From contig NZ_CP113343.1 in assembly GCF_026683955.1 (NCBI RefSeq), positions 2,604,001 through 2,668,000 on the forward strand: a DNA stretch of 64,000 bases, read 5' to 3'. The position numbers and the translations under genes are program-made. Every line of letters begins with the position of its first letter. Within the stretch, counting starts at the first letter, position 1. This DNA is from Arthrobacter sp. MMS18-M83 (GTDB taxonomy: Bacteria > Actinomycetota > Actinomycetes > Actinomycetales > Micrococcaceae). The notes below the pieces were generated by a model, which was not told where the DNA came from, ran no database searches, and saw only the letters and a program-made list of their open reading frames with translations. Below, one piece after another: positions 33,580 through 42,804 of this stretch.

Positions 33580-34231
33580 GTGGTACTTCCACGAATACCC
33601 GTTCGCCTGGTTCGGCATCCTGGCACAGGCTCCGCGCAGCTCGGATGAACTGATCTACGCCAACTCGGAGAACGGCTTCGCTCTGATCAGCCAGCGCACG
33701 GAGAACGTGCAGCGCATGTACTTCCAGTGCGATCCCAAGGAAAACGTGGCCGATTGGGATGACGAGCGCATCTGGTCCGAATTCCGCAAGCGCGTCAACG
33801 GAAACGGCTTTGAACTCAAGGAGGGGCCGGTCCTCGAAAAGATGGTCCTGCCGTTCCGGAGCTTCGTCCACACCCCAATGCGCCACGGGAACCTGTTCCT
33901 CGCGGGCGACGCCGCCCACACCGTCCCGCCGACGGGTGCCAAGGGGCTGAACCTGGCTCTCCACGACGTCAAGGTGCTCTTCGAAGGCCTCGAATCCTTC
34001 TACTCAAAGGGTTCCAACGCGCTTCTCGAGTCATATAGCGACCGTGCTTTGGAACGCGTCTGGAAGGCCCAGCACTTCTCCTACTGGATGACTTCCATGC
34101 TGCACACTGTTCCCGGTTCGGACGACTTCGGCAGGGCGCGCCAGCTCGGCGAGCTCCACTCCGTGGTCGCCTCCCGGCACGCCCGGGCATATTTGGCGGA
34201 GTCGTACACGGGCTGGCCGGGGGCGCAGTAA
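33044..34231 (+). CDS. pobA: 4-hydroxybenzoate 3-monooxygenase
   Basis: A 395-residue class A flavoprotein hydroxylase that converts 4-hydroxybenzoate to protocatechuate with NAD(P)H and oxygen. The FAD site GAGPAG is near residue 15, the DG motif is GADGSRSHCRF, and the GD motif is GDAAHTVPPTGAKGLNLALHDV. AETVRAGILEHGSV and FHEYPFAWFGILAQAP match known PobA sequence. GAGGAA precedes the ATG. The protocatechuate ring-cleavage genes are not in the window. The IclR-type gene immediately upstream overlaps its first 536 bases in another frame. Confidence 0.95.
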   Translation: MARKIITTQVAIMGAGPAGLMLSHLLARSGIESTVIEVRSHQQIAETVRAGILEHGSVNLLVESGASDRVLRDGDRHDGIELRFNGESHRIDFKELVGESVWLYPQTDVFLDLAAQRKDDGGDVRYSVTDTTIQDLEGKPKVWFTDSAGQEFEIRADFLVGADGSRSHCRFQIPEANRKWYFHEYPFAWFGILAQAPRSSDELIYANSENGFALISQRTENVQRMYFQCDPKENVADWDDERIWSEFRKRVNGNGFELKEGPVLEKMVLPFRSFVHTPMRHGNLFLAGDAAHTVPPTGAKGLNLALHDVKVLFEGLESFYSKGSNALLESYSDRALERVWKAQHFSYWMTSMLHTVPGSDDFGRARQLGELHSVVASRHARAYLAESYTGWPGAQ

Positions 34232-34251
34232 CCCCGCCGATTGACCCGCGG

Positions 34252-34319
34252 CCTGAACGCCTGGCGACACTCCGGATGCTTGGCGCGACCCTGAATGCCT
34301 GGCGCGACGGAAATTCGGG
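34252..34319. repeat. Tandem TGAATGCCTGGCGCGAC-like repeats
   Basis: Three imperfect units begin near 34252 (CTGAACGCCTGGCGAC), 34274 (GGATGCTTGGCGCGAC) and 34290 (CCTGAATGCCTGGCGCGAC), between the convergent pobA and epimerase genes. The core is shared with the repeats at 26633 and 26690. Confidence 0.6.
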
Positions 34320-34324
34320 TGTCG

Positions 34325-35362
34325 TCAGGCCTTCGCCGCGTCAGCAAGGGATTTGCGCGTCGCCTGGTACCGGATGCCCCAGCTGGCTTCCCAGACTTCT
34401 CCGGGTTCCAGCCAGCGCAGGCCTTCGCCGCTGTTGAAGGCATCGGCGGGTGCCGTCATCGGTTCGACGGCGACTGCGGTCACCATGCCGCCGTGAGTGG
34501 CGAACTCCGTAGTGGTGAACGCCTGGACATAACCGAAGGAGGTGTCCATCAACAGCTGTACTTGGCTGCCGTCGGGCGCCTCCAGATAGTGCAGGGAGCT
34601 TCCATCGTCTTCGCGGCGGACATCGCCCCAGGCGTCGTCGAGGTCCACGGTGCCAACCACCTGGCCTGTGCGGAAGTCGTTCCGGGTTCCGCTGACGTCC
34701 GTTGTGATTCCGCTCGGGTTCAGGCGTTCGTCCGCCTCGATATGCGTATCGGCGTTGATGTAGAGGGTGAGCTCCTCGGTCGGTACGCTGCCCAAGCGGA
34801 GAAACGGATGCGCGCCCAGCGCGACCGGCGCGGATCGGTGGCTCATGTTTTCCAAGCGATGCGTGACAAGCAGCCCATGCTCCACGAGCTGGTACCGGAC
34901 CGACGTCGCCAGCTCAAAGGAGTATCCCGGCTGTGGCGAGATACCGGCGTCGAGCGTGATGCTGTCCGCGGTGTGGGCACTGACGCTGTAGGGAGTGCGC
35001 GTCAGCAATCCGTGCAAGGCATTGCCGTTGTCCGGTTCGGTGATGTCGAGTTGCTGGGCAACGCCGTCGTAGCTCCACGTGCCTCCGGCCACCCGGTTCG
35101 GCCACGGGACCAGGACCCAGCCAGCGCACCACGGCGGTTGGGCATCGACGGGATAGTCCTGGATGAGGGCCACGCCGTCGACGTCGAGCTCCCGCAAGCT
35201 CGCGGCGACTTCCGTCACTACAACGCGCTGGCTGCGGCCGCCGATGCTCGCCGTGAGTTCAAAGTGCTCGCCCATGGGCGACGGTGCGCGGTGACGCGGC
35301 GCCTGATTGGGCGCTGCCTGATTGGGCGCTGCATGATTAAGTGAGGGTTCCTGATTCAGCAT
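34325..35362 (-). CDS. Aldose 1-epimerase family protein
   Basis: A mutarotase-fold protein of up to 345 residues that interconverts alpha and beta sugar anomers. PWCAGWVLVPWPNRVAGGTW carries the N-terminal motif, NALHGLLTRTPY the conserved His, and VALGAHPFLRLG the second His; DTSFGYVQAFTT and VAVEPMTAPADAFNSGEGLRWLEPGE complete the family pattern with the catalytic Glu. The N-terminus contains a PNQA repeat region, so the true start may be the internal ATG before GEHFEL. It is 11 bases behind the ROK gene and in the sugar cluster. Confidence 0.85.
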   Translation of the reverse strand: MLNQEPSLNHAAPNQAAPNQAPRHRAPSPMGEHFELTASIGGRSQRVVVTEVAASLRELDVDGVALIQDYPVDAQPPWCAGWVLVPWPNRVAGGTWSYDGVAQQLDITEPDNGNALHGLLTRTPYSVSAHTADSITLDAGISPQPGYSFELATSVRYQLVEHGLLVTHRLENMSHRSAPVALGAHPFLRLGSVPTEELTLYINADTHIEADERLNPSGITTDVSGTRNDFRTGQVVGTVDLDDAWGDVRREDDGSSLHYLEAPDGSQVQLLMDTSFGYVQAFTTTEFATHGGMVTAVAVEPMTAPADAFNSGEGLRWLEPGEVWEASWGIRYQATRKSLADAAKA

Positions 35363-35373
35363 GGTCGGCCTGA

Positions 35374-36579
35374 CTAAGGAGTAGGAGTAGGGAAGACGCC
35401 GGCAGGGTCCGCGAGGAATTGCGTGAAGGCCAGTTCGGCGGCTCCGATCATCATCAGATCCGAGCCGAGGGCAGCTCGGTAGATCTTCACCTGGCCTGCC
35501 GGTCCGTCCATGGCCTGGGACCGGAGCAGGTTGTCCAGCGTCCCGGGAGACAGAGCGTGCAGAACGCCAAGGAAGCCATCCAGGACGATCGCTTCCGGGT
35601 TGAAAGTGTTTACTGCGTTCCGTAGGGCCAGGCCCAAATACTCGAGCTGGCGTCCGACTTCAGTGGCCACGGCTTCGCTGCTGCTTCCACGAAGCGCTTG
35701 CTCGAGTTGGCCCGCATCGCCACCACCCAGGCCGGCGATTTCGAAAAGCGGCGACTGGGAGACCTCGGTTTCAAGGCAGCCCGTGGCGCCACAGTGGCAA
35801 GCCTTGCCGGATGAGCGGACAAAGGTGTGTCCGAGTTCCCCTGCGTAGCCCGATGCTCCACGAAGCAATTCCCCGTCAGCGATAATTCCGCCGCCGATGC
35901 CGCTGGCTCCTCCGTTGAGGTAGACCAGGTTCTTCTGCCCCGCACCCGCGCCGAACAGGAGTTCACCTTCCGCGCCCAGCGATGCGTCGTTCGCCGCGTG
36001 GCATGGGTAGCCGGTGGCCTCGCTAAGCATGCTGGCCACGGGCTCATTGCGCCAGCCCAGGTGCGGCGCGTGCCGCACCACGCCGTCGTCGCGGTTGACG
36101 AGCCCAGGCACCGCGATACCTACGCCCATGACCCGATACGAAGTGTCGAGCTCGGACCGCATTCCGGCGATCACGGCGGACGCAATGTTCGCGGCTTCCT
36201 TGGCCGTCGGGATCCGCTCGGTGTCGAAACGGATCTTTTTCTGTACCTTCCCACCGAGGCCGACAAGACCGATGGTGACAGCGTCGATCTCCGGGTTGAC
36301 CGCAAGGGCAGCGATGGATGGCCGCGGATGAACGATGGGGCTGGGCCTGCCCACCTGGGATTCACCCGAGGGCGCCGTCTCATACACCACTTCCAGGCTC
36401 ACGAGTTGGCCTATCAACGTCCCTACCGTGGACCGGTTTAGGCCGGTGCGTTTGGTCAGCTGGGCGCGGCTGAGCACCCCGTTGTGATGGACCAGGGATG
36501 TCAGCAGGGCCAGGTTGTTTCGCCGCGAGGGATCGGGCTCGCTGGCGGTGGCGGGATTTCGGGTGGGGGAGGGCATCAT
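35374..36579 (-). CDS. ROK-family transcriptional regulator (XylR-like)
   Basis: A 401-residue regulator. An N-terminal HTH (NLALLTSLVHHNGVLSRAQL, RTGLNRSTVGTLIGQLV) is followed by a ROK sugar-kinase-like domain with VYLNGGASGIGGGIIADGEL, GYAGELGHTFV and the zinc motif CHCGATGCLE. Its neighbours (alditol oxidase, epimerase, xylAB) suggest that it is the xylose-responsive repressor. The start is the first of two ATGs at 36579; the frame is open upstream but overlaps the alditol oxidase gene. Confidence 0.87.
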   Translation of the reverse strand: MMPSPTRNPATASEPDPSRRNNLALLTSLVHHNGVLSRAQLTKRTGLNRSTVGTLIGQLVSLEVVYETAPSGESQVGRPSPIVHPRPSIAALAVNPEIDAVTIGLVGLGGKVQKKIRFDTERIPTAKEAANIASAVIAGMRSELDTSYRVMGVGIAVPGLVNRDDGVVRHAPHLGWRNEPVASMLSEATGYPCHAANDASLGAEGELLFGAGAGQKNLVYLNGGASGIGGGIIADGELLRGASGYAGELGHTFVRSSGKACHCGATGCLETEVSQSPLFEIAGLGGGDAGQLEQALRGSSSEAVATEVGRQLEYLGLALRNAVNTFNPEAIVLDGFLGVLHALSPGTLDNLLRSQAMDGPAGQVKIYRAALGSDLMMIGAAELAFTQFLADPAGVFPTPTP

Positions 36580-36589
36580 CGCGACAATA

Positions 36590-37855
36590 TCAGCTCCCAA
36601 ACACCGTGCGTTCCAGGAAGCTGTTGCGGAACTTTCCGGAAGGATCCAGCCGGTCGGCCAGGGCGATGAAGTCGCCGAAGCGGGGGTACAAGGGCGCGAC
36701 GGCGGCACCACCGGCGTCGAACAGCTTGCCCCAGTGCGGCCTGGCGGCGAACGGGGCCAGTTCCGCTTCGAGCACCGGCAGGATGGCCTCGACCGCCGGC
36801 TGGTCCTGGCGCCAGGTGAAGTGCAAACCGATGCCGTCGCGGCCGTAGTTGGCGCTCAGCCAAAGTTGGTCCGCAGCAACCGTCCGGATCTCGCCAACCA
36901 GCAGCAGCGGGGTCACCACGTCGGAAAGCCGGCGCACGGTGCGGAGCGCGTCCACGGCGTGCTCCCGGGGGATGAGGTACTCGCTCTGCAGCTCGTCGCC
37001 CTGGCTCGGAGTGAATTCCATCTTGAAATGGGCCAGCCTGTCGGACCACGGCCCGGGTATGCCGAGCTGCTGGGTGCAGTTGCTTCCGGAGACGCCGGGA
37101 AGGGGATGCCGGGCCTCGGTTGCCGGAGTACCGCCGAAGAAATCTGACGTTTCCGGCGCCGGATGGCTGCTGCGCCTCTTGAGCCACGCCTGGCCGACTG
37201 TCTCTCCGCTCCAGTCGGTGAAGAGGCTGACGCTATAGGCGGAAGAGGTTATTTGGTCGAAGTTATCCAGGACGAGATCCCAGCTGAGGTTTTCGAAGAC
37301 GCTCTGGGCGACGTCGAAGCTTGGTTGGATGTCCAGGGTCAGCTTGGTGACGATGCCGAGTGCGCCGAGCCCCACCACCATGCCGTCAAAGTCGGCGTCG
37401 CCGCGGCGCACGGTGAGAATGCTGCCGTCCGCGGTGACAAGTTCAAGGCCCGCGACGGCAGTGGCCAGGTTGCCGTTGGAGTCTCCGGAGCCGTGCGTGG
37501 CAGTGGCGACGGCTCCGGCCACGGAAATGTGGGGGAGCGACGCCAGGTTGTGAAGGGCGAAATCTTGACGCTGGAGTTCCGCCGCGAGCGTCCCGTACCG
37601 CGTACCACCGCTCACCGTGACGGTCATGTTCGCCGCATCCACGCTGATGCCCGGATCCAGTCGGTCCAGCACAACGAGGGTGCCTGCTGTGTCAGCGATG
37701 GAGTTGAAAGAATGCCGCGAACCCAGCGCTCGGATCTGCCGGGCGCTTGCCACCAGCTCCTGGAGTTCCTCCACGCTTGCGGGGTGGGCGATCTGCGGTG
37801 CCTGGTAGCTGTAGTTTCTTGCCCAGTTGCGTTCCGCCACCAGCTGATCAGTCAC
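36590..37855 (-). CDS. FAD-linked alditol/xylitol oxidase
   Basis: A 421-residue VAO-family oxidase that oxidises sugar alcohols such as xylitol at C1, producing aldose and hydrogen peroxide. RALGSRHSFNSIADT holds the His expected to link FAD covalently; SLPHISVAGAVATATHGSGDSNGNLATAV and GALGIVTKLTLDIQP belong to the FAD domain; DQLWLSANYGRDGIGLHFTW lies in the substrate domain. Its start is divergent from xylA across a 232-base region with a palindrome, so the two are probably co-regulated. Confidence 0.9.
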   Translation of the reverse strand: MTDQLVAERNWARNYSYQAPQIAHPASVEELQELVASARQIRALGSRHSFNSIADTAGTLVVLDRLDPGISVDAANMTVTVSGGTRYGTLAAELQRQDFALHNLASLPHISVAGAVATATHGSGDSNGNLATAVAGLELVTADGSILTVRRGDADFDGMVVGLGALGIVTKLTLDIQPSFDVAQSVFENLSWDLVLDNFDQITSSAYSVSLFTDWSGETVGQAWLKRRSSHPAPETSDFFGGTPATEARHPLPGVSGSNCTQQLGIPGPWSDRLAHFKMEFTPSQGDELQSEYLIPREHAVDALRTVRRLSDVVTPLLLVGEIRTVAADQLWLSANYGRDGIGLHFTWRQDQPAVEAILPVLEAELAPFAARPHWGKLFDAGGAAVAPLYPRFGDFIALADRLDPSGKFRNSFLERTVFGS

Positions 37856-38001
37856 GGTTGAATCCTTCGTTCAGGGGCCTCGATTCAGAGGCCCTCGGCC
37901 TTATTTGGGGTTCACAACAACATAACAGCGAGTCGGCCGCCGCGCCAGAACTTTCACGAATTTTCGACCCGGCCGTGCAAAGAGTTTATTGGCGCAAGTG
38001 G

Positions 38002-38029
38002 TTGACATCACACGAATTCGTAATATGTT
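38002..38029 (+). promoter_or_regulatory. xylA promoter with palindromic operator
   Basis: TTGACA (38002-38007) and TATGTT (38024-38029) are 16 bases apart. The perfect palindrome ACGAATTCGT (38012-38021) sits between them. A repressor bound there would block polymerase; the ROK regulator nearby is the candidate. Confidence 0.6.
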
Positions 38030-38087
38030 GGATAGCGAAACAATTAGCCCTAGCGGGCAAAGCCACCCCAACTACCCGGAGCACTCA

Positions 38088-39278
38088 ATGACGATTCAGC
38101 CCACCCGTGAAGACAAGTTCTCGTTCGGCCTTTGGACTGTGGGATGGGAGGCGCAGGACCAGTTCGGTTCCGCCACCCGCCCGCCGCTGGACACCGTGGA
38201 AGCCATCAACCGGCTCAGCGATCTTGGTGCCTACGGCATCACTTTCCATGACAACGACCTGTTCCCCTTCGGCTGCTCGGCCGCCGACCGCCAGCGTGAA
38301 ATCGACCGTCTGCAAGGGGCCCTCAAGGCCACAGGGATGATCGTTCCCATGGTCACCACCAACCTGTTCAGCCACCCCGTCTTCAAAGACGGCGGTTTCA
38401 CGAGCAACGACCGCGGCGTCCGCCGATTCGCGCTGCGCAAGGTGCTGGACAACATCGATCTCGCCGCTGAACTCGGTGCCGAAACCTTTGTCATGTGGGG
38501 TGGCCGTGAAGGCAGCGAATACGACGCCGCCAAGGACATCCGCGGCGCCCTGGAACGCTACCGCGAGGCCGTGAACCTGCTGGGCGACTACGTCACGGAC
38601 AAGGGCTACAACATCCGCTTCGCCATAGAACCGAAGCCGAACGAACCCCGCGGCGACATCCTGCTCCCCACCCTGGGCCACGCCCTGGCATTCATCGAAA
38701 CCTTGGAACGCCCGGAGCTCGTGGGCATCAACCCCGAAACCGGTCACGAGCAGATGGCGGGACTGAACTTCACACACGGCATCGCCCAGGCCCTGTACCA
38801 AGGAAAGCTCTTCCACATCGACCTCAACGGCCAGCGCAGCATCAAGTTCGACCAGGACCTGGTGTTCGGCCACGGTGACCTGCAGAACGCGTTCTCCTTG
38901 GTGGACTTGCTCGAAAACGGCGGTCCCGACGGCGGCCCGTCCTACCAGGGCCCGCGCCACTTCGACTACAAGCCCAGTCGCACCGAGGACATCGACGGCG
39001 TATGGGACTCTGCAGCCGCAAACATGCAGACCTACCTGCTCCTCAAAGAGCGCGCCAAGGCATTCCGCGCCGACCCCGAGGTGCAGGAAGCCCTCCAGGC
39101 ATCACGGGTGGCCGAAATCAACGAACCCACCCTGAACCCGGGCGAAGGCTACGAGCAGCTGCGGGCGGACAAGTCCGCCTATGAGGACTTCGACGCCGAC
39201 GCCTACTTTGGCGGCAAGGGCTTCGGATTCGTCAAGCTCCAGCAGCTCTTCATTGAGCACCTTCTCGGAGCGCGTTGA
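38088..39278 (+). CDS. xylA: Xylose isomerase
   Basis: A 396-residue TIM-barrel metalloenzyme converting D-xylose to D-xylulose. [11 protein letters not shown] holds the catalytic His and Asp, [11 protein letters not shown] is the next conserved block, [18 protein letters not shown] carries metal ligands, and [16 protein letters not shown] with HIDLNGQR follow. The length is that of the actinobacterial group I enzyme. The ATG at 38088 has CCGGAG upstream; an in-frame start at 37989 would begin inside the promoter. xylB follows after four bases. Confidence 0.96.
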   Translation: MTIQPTREDKFSFGLWTVGWEAQDQFGSATRPPLDTVEAINRLSDLGAYGITFHDNDLFPFGCSAADRQREIDRLQGALKATGMIVPMVTTNLFSHPVFKDGGFTSNDRGVRRFALRKVLDNIDLAAELGAETFVMWGGREGSEYDAAKDIRGALERYREAVNLLGDYVTDKGYNIRFAIEPKPNEPRGDILLPTLGHALAFIETLERPELVGINPETGHEQMAGLNFTHGIAQALYQGKLFHIDLNGQRSIKFDQDLVFGHGDLQNAFSLVDLLENGGPDGGPSYQGPRHFDYKPSRTEDIDGVWDSAAANMQTYLLLKERAKAFRADPEVQEALQASRVAEINEPTLNPGEGYEQLRADKSAYEDFDADAYFGGKGFGFVKLQQLFIEHLLGAR

Positions 39279-39282
39279 TCTC

Positions 39283-40785
39283 ATGACGCAGGTTGCCGGG
39301 GTTGATTCCTCTACTCAAAGCTGCAAAGTGGTGGTCCTCGACGCGGAAAGCGGTGCGCTCATCCGCTCGGGCCGGGCGAGCCACCCGGATGGAACAGAAG
39401 TCCATCCGGATGAGTGGTGGCGGGCGCTTTCCGAAGCGTTCGACGACGCCGGCGGCCTCGCCGATGTCAGCGCACTGTCCGTAGGGGGCCAACAGCACGG
39501 CATGGTGCTGCTGGACCGCGAAGGCGAGGTTGTTCGGCCGGCGCTGCTGTGGAACGACACGCGCTCGGCCGGGGCCGCCGAGGATCTCATCGCCGAAGTG
39601 GGGTCGGAAGACTTCGCACGGCGGACGGGGCTGGTGCCCGTGGCTTCCTTCACCATCACCAAGATCCGGTGGATCAGGGACCACGAACCGGAAAGCATGG
39701 CCAGGGTGGCCGCCGTCGCACTTCCCCACGACTGGCTCACATGGCGTCTCCGCGGTTACGGCCCGGCGGGCTCCAGCCCGTTGGGGCCGGACTTGGACGA
39801 GCTGACCACTGACCGCTCGGACGCCAGCGGCACCGGCTATTGGAGTCCGCTGACCGGACGCTACGATCTGGACCTGTTCAAACTGGCGTTTGGCCTAGAC
39901 GCCCGGGAAGCGTCAGGCGGGACAGCGACGGCGGCGCCCGGCGTCGTCCTTCTTCCCCGCGTGCTGGGCCCGGGCGAAACCGCCGGCCGAGTGCACCCGG
40001 CGTGTTTCGGCGGCCCCAGCGCGAGCGACGCGTTGGATGGCGGAATCCTGCTCGGTGTCGGGGCGGGAGACAATGCCGCAGCGGCACTGGGCCTCGGAGC
40101 CAAACCCGGCGACGTCGTGGTGTCCGTGGGCACCAGCGGCACCGTGTTCGCCGTTGACTCTTCGCCGGGGCATGATGCGAGCGGGACCGTTGCGGGCTTC
40201 GCCGATGCCAGTGGGGAGTACCTGCCGATCGCCGTGACGCTGAACGCCGCCCGAGTGCTCAGTTCGGTTGCGGCAGTGCTCGACGTCGACTTTGGCGAGC
40301 TTTCCCGGCTCGCTTTGGAGGCCGAACCTGGTGCGGGAGGTGTGGTGCTGGTGCCGTACTTCGAAGGGGAACGGACGCCCAACCTGCCTCATGCGAAGGC
40401 CAGTTTCCATGGTCTCAGCATCGCCTCCACCACGCGGCCAAACATCGCGCGGGCGGCCATCGAAGGCATGCTGTGCGGGCTCGCCGGAGGCCTCGACGCG
40501 CTGCGTAGCCAAGGCGGCCGTGCGGAGCGGTTGCTGCTGATCGGCGGCGCCGTACAGAATCCGGCCGTGCAGCGGATTGCAGCGCAGGTGTTCGACCTTC
40601 CCGTAGTGGTTCCGAGCCCCGGTGAATACGTGGCCCGCGGCGCAGCGGTGCAGGCGGCGTGGGCGCTGGCAGGGCACCGACCGGACTGGCCGGTGGCTGT
40701 GGACGCCACGCCCGAGCCGGATTTCCGGGCTTCCATCGCCCAGAACTACCGGAAGGCCAGTGCCTGCATTGATACCGGAAACTGA
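39283..40785 (+). CDS. xylB: Xylulokinase
   Basis: A 500-residue FGGY kinase that phosphorylates D-xylulose. [17 protein letters not shown] is the first phosphate loop, [11 protein letters not shown] and LLWNDTRS bind sugar, and [15 protein letters not shown] and [11 protein letters not shown] form the C-terminal nucleotide site. The catalytic Asp is in GAGDNAAA. The gene is directly behind xylA, and the ATG at 39283 is the first codon of the domain; the earlier in-frame start at 39181 lies inside xylA. Confidence 0.95.
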   Translation: MTQVAGVDSSTQSCKVVVLDAESGALIRSGRASHPDGTEVHPDEWWRALSEAFDDAGGLADVSALSVGGQQHGMVLLDREGEVVRPALLWNDTRSAGAAEDLIAEVGSEDFARRTGLVPVASFTITKIRWIRDHEPESMARVAAVALPHDWLTWRLRGYGPAGSSPLGPDLDELTTDRSDASGTGYWSPLTGRYDLDLFKLAFGLDAREASGGTATAAPGVVLLPRVLGPGETAGRVHPACFGGPSASDALDGGILLGVGAGDNAAAALGLGAKPGDVVVSVGTSGTVFAVDSSPGHDASGTVAGFADASGEYLPIAVTLNAARVLSSVAAVLDVDFGELSRLALEAEPGAGGVVLVPYFEGERTPNLPHAKASFHGLSIASTTRPNIARAAIEGMLCGLAGGLDALRSQGGRAERLLLIGGAVQNPAVQRIAAQVFDLPVVVPSPGEYVARGAAVQAAWALAGHRPDWPVAVDATPEPDFRASIAQNYRKASACIDTGN

Positions 40786-40834
40786 ACCGCTGCTCGTCAG
40801 GACACCGCTTCTTGATTCGGCGAACCGGGACCCT

Positions 40835-41845
40835 GTGCCTGCATCAGGAAGTCCCGTCCGGTGGGGAGTCATTTCCACCGGACGGATCGCCTCCACCGTC
40901 GTCAGCGATCTTGCGCTGCTGGCCGACGCCGTTCTGCAGTCCGTAAGTTCCCGGACCCAGGAAAACGCGGAGGCGTTTGCTTCCGAATACGGTTTCCAGA
41001 GCGCCTACGGTGACGACGGCGGGCTCCCGGGGTATCAGCGTCTGCTCCAGGACCCCGCGGTGGACGTGGTTTACGTGGCAACGCCGCACACAAGCCATTA
41101 CGCGGTGGCGAAGGCTGCCCTCGAAGCCGGGAAGCACGTCCTATGTGAGAAGCCGCTGACCATCAACGCCCGGGAAGCGGACGATTTGGTCCGGCTGGCC
41201 AAGGATAAGAGCCTGTTCCTGATGGAGGCCGTGTGGACCCGGTTCCTACCCAGCGTGCAACGGGCGGCGGAAATCATCGCATCCGGCGAACTCGGCGAGG
41301 TCCGGTGGCTGCAAGCGGACCTCGGATTTCCGGCGCCGCACAATCCGGAATCCCGGCTGTGGAGGCGCGAAGACGGGGGAGGCGCCCTGATGGATGTGGG
41401 TGTGTATCCCCTGACCTGGGCGCTGATTAGCCTAGGACGCCCCGACTCGTTGACGGCCACGGCGCACCTCACCGATGGCGGAGTGGATTCCGAGACCGCG
41501 CTGACGCTGTCCTATTCCTCCGGTGCCCAGGTCCAGGCCATGACCTCGTTGACCGCGGCAACACCACAGACGGCGACTGTGTCCGGGACCAAGGGGATGC
41601 TGCGTTGCAACGCCCCGCTGTTCAACCCGACCGAGCTGACCATCACCTCCGGCTCCGGGGAACAACGGGTGGAGAAATTCACCTTGGCCGGCCATGGCTA
41701 CACGTACCAGTTGCGGGAAGTGATTCGCTGCCTGCAACAGGGCCTTCTCGAGAGCCCGACCATGCCACTGGCAGATACGTTGGCCACTATGTCCCTGCTG
41801 GACGAAGCACGCAGCCAAGCGGGGATCAGCTACCCGGCAGACTAA
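40835..41845 (+). CDS. Gfo/Idh/MocA-family oxidoreductase
   Basis: A 336-residue NAD(P)-dependent dehydrogenase. The Rossmann loop is [44 protein letters not shown] holds the EKP lysine; GALMDVGVYPLTWAL is the D-x3-Y(H) active-site region. It resembles dihydrodiol/xylose dehydrogenase-like members. I start at GTG 40835, preceded by CGGGA; GTG 40760 overlapping xylB is the alternative. It probably belongs to the xyl operon. Confidence 0.85.
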   Translation: MPASGSPVRWGVISTGRIASTVVSDLALLADAVLQSVSSRTQENAEAFASEYGFQSAYGDDGGLPGYQRLLQDPAVDVVYVATPHTSHYAVAKAALEAGKHVLCEKPLTINAREADDLVRLAKDKSLFLMEAVWTRFLPSVQRAAEIIASGELGEVRWLQADLGFPAPHNPESRLWRREDGGGALMDVGVYPLTWALISLGRPDSLTATAHLTDGGVDSETALTLSYSSGAQVQAMTSLTAATPQTATVSGTKGMLRCNAPLFNPTELTITSGSGEQRVEKFTLAGHGYTYQLREVIRCLQQGLLESPTMPLADTLATMSLLDEARSQAGISYPAD

Positions 41846-41959
41846 GGCGGGAGTGGCTTGGCGTGACTTTTTGTCAGAGCCAGCCGATACGGTCTGTCGC
41901 ATGGACCGTCGCAAGGGGAGTGACTCAAGGTGCTGTACACGTTGGATGATCCGGGGCTG

Positions 41960-42229
41960 TCAGTCGCCGTAGACCACTGAGCGATGCCCCATCGCTACGG
42001 CGACGATCACGAGCTGAGCGTCCTGAATCTCCACGATCACGCGGTAGTCCCCCACCCGGTAACGCCAGAACCCGGCCATGTTGGCTGTTAGCGCCTTCCC
42101 CCGGCTCCGCGGGTCATCCAGGGTGCACACCTCATACAGATACGTGAAAACGCGGCGCAGCACGGCCCGGTCGATCTTCCGGGCGGTCTTGTCGAAGTCT
42201 GCAGAGGTGTGCAGGCTCCACGGGCTCAA
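41960..42229 (-). CDS. RelE-family toxin
   Basis: An 89-residue RelE/ParE-fold protein. RAVLRRVFTYLYEV, DPRSRGKALTANMAGFWRYRVGDYRVI and IVAVAMGHRSVVYGD match the RelE mRNA interferase pattern, including the Arg-rich core and the C-terminal H-R..VY. The start is TTG 42229, overlapping the antitoxin stop (TTGA), so translation is coupled. The pair forms a type II toxin-antitoxin module. Confidence 0.9.
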   Translation of the reverse strand: MSPWSLHTSADFDKTARKIDRAVLRRVFTYLYEVCTLDDPRSRGKALTANMAGFWRYRVGDYRVIVEIQDAQLVIVAVAMGHRSVVYGD

Positions 42230-42495
42230 ATGCCAAGCTCTTTCCTCAGCTCACCGGCGGGGCGCGAGGGCCGACCGGCCTCAACCCAGGCCTTGACTGC
42301 GGCGATGTCCTGGGCCGTCTCGAACGCCTCCAGCGCCTCGGCATCGCCAACGCTGATCACGACGGCGGCCAAGCGGCCGTTGCGGGTCACGCCGATGCGC
42401 TCACCGCCGTAGCTCACCCGTCCCACCACATCAGCCAGGTGGTTTCGAAGCTCCCGGGTGCTTACTTCACTGGTCACGGTTTCCATACTCATCAT
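42226..42495 (-). CDS. Phd/YefM-type antitoxin
   Basis: An 89-residue antitoxin. MSMETVTSEVSTRELRNHLA, then VVGRVSYGGERIGVTRNGRLAAVVIS, is the DNA-binding Phd/YefM half, and the acidic C-terminus wraps the toxin. AAAGGGG precedes the double ATG at 42495. A longer frame to 42594 is not supported. The module sits between the xyl and ROK genes. Confidence 0.9.
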   Translation of the reverse strand: MMSMETVTSEVSTRELRNHLADVVGRVSYGGERIGVTRNGRLAAVVISVGDAEALEAFETAQDIAAVKAWVEAGRPSRPAGELRKELGI

Positions 42496-42804
42496 GATAC
42501 CCCTTTCGTGTACTCTGCGTATGTTGTGTACACGCGTGGGATCCCGCGCCAGAAGCCGATGGATCACGGGTGCTGCACGGACTCGGCTACCCAAGTGTCG
42601 TATAGAGCCAAGTCAGCGTGCGCCTCGTCCAAGGCGTGTCATGTGAGCACTCCTGCGCCGGGCCTCTCGGTTCTGGCGCAGGACCGGCGCAAGACCGGCG
42701 CCGCCGCCGTAGCCAGCCGCGCGGCACGGGACAAATGGCCACGAACCGCTGATCCGTCGACGATGATGTAAGTCACCCCGTCAAAACCGGATACTGGAGG
42801 AATC
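42496..42804. other. 309-base intergenic gap
   Basis: The stretch between the antitoxin start and the ROK start holds both promoters. I see no gene, no clear operator and no RNA structure that I can support beyond GC-rich CGGCGC runs near 42690. Confidence 0.5.

Noticed and set aside
38085..38960. A 291-codon minus-strand frame opposite xylA
   Set aside because: It is a shadow of the highly conserved xylA coding frame and encodes nothing recognisable.
41930..41980. Short frame VLYTLDDPGLSVAVDH that looks like the start of an aldose epimerase
   Set aside because: Only 16 codons, and half of it overlaps the end of the toxin gene, so the resemblance is probably chance.
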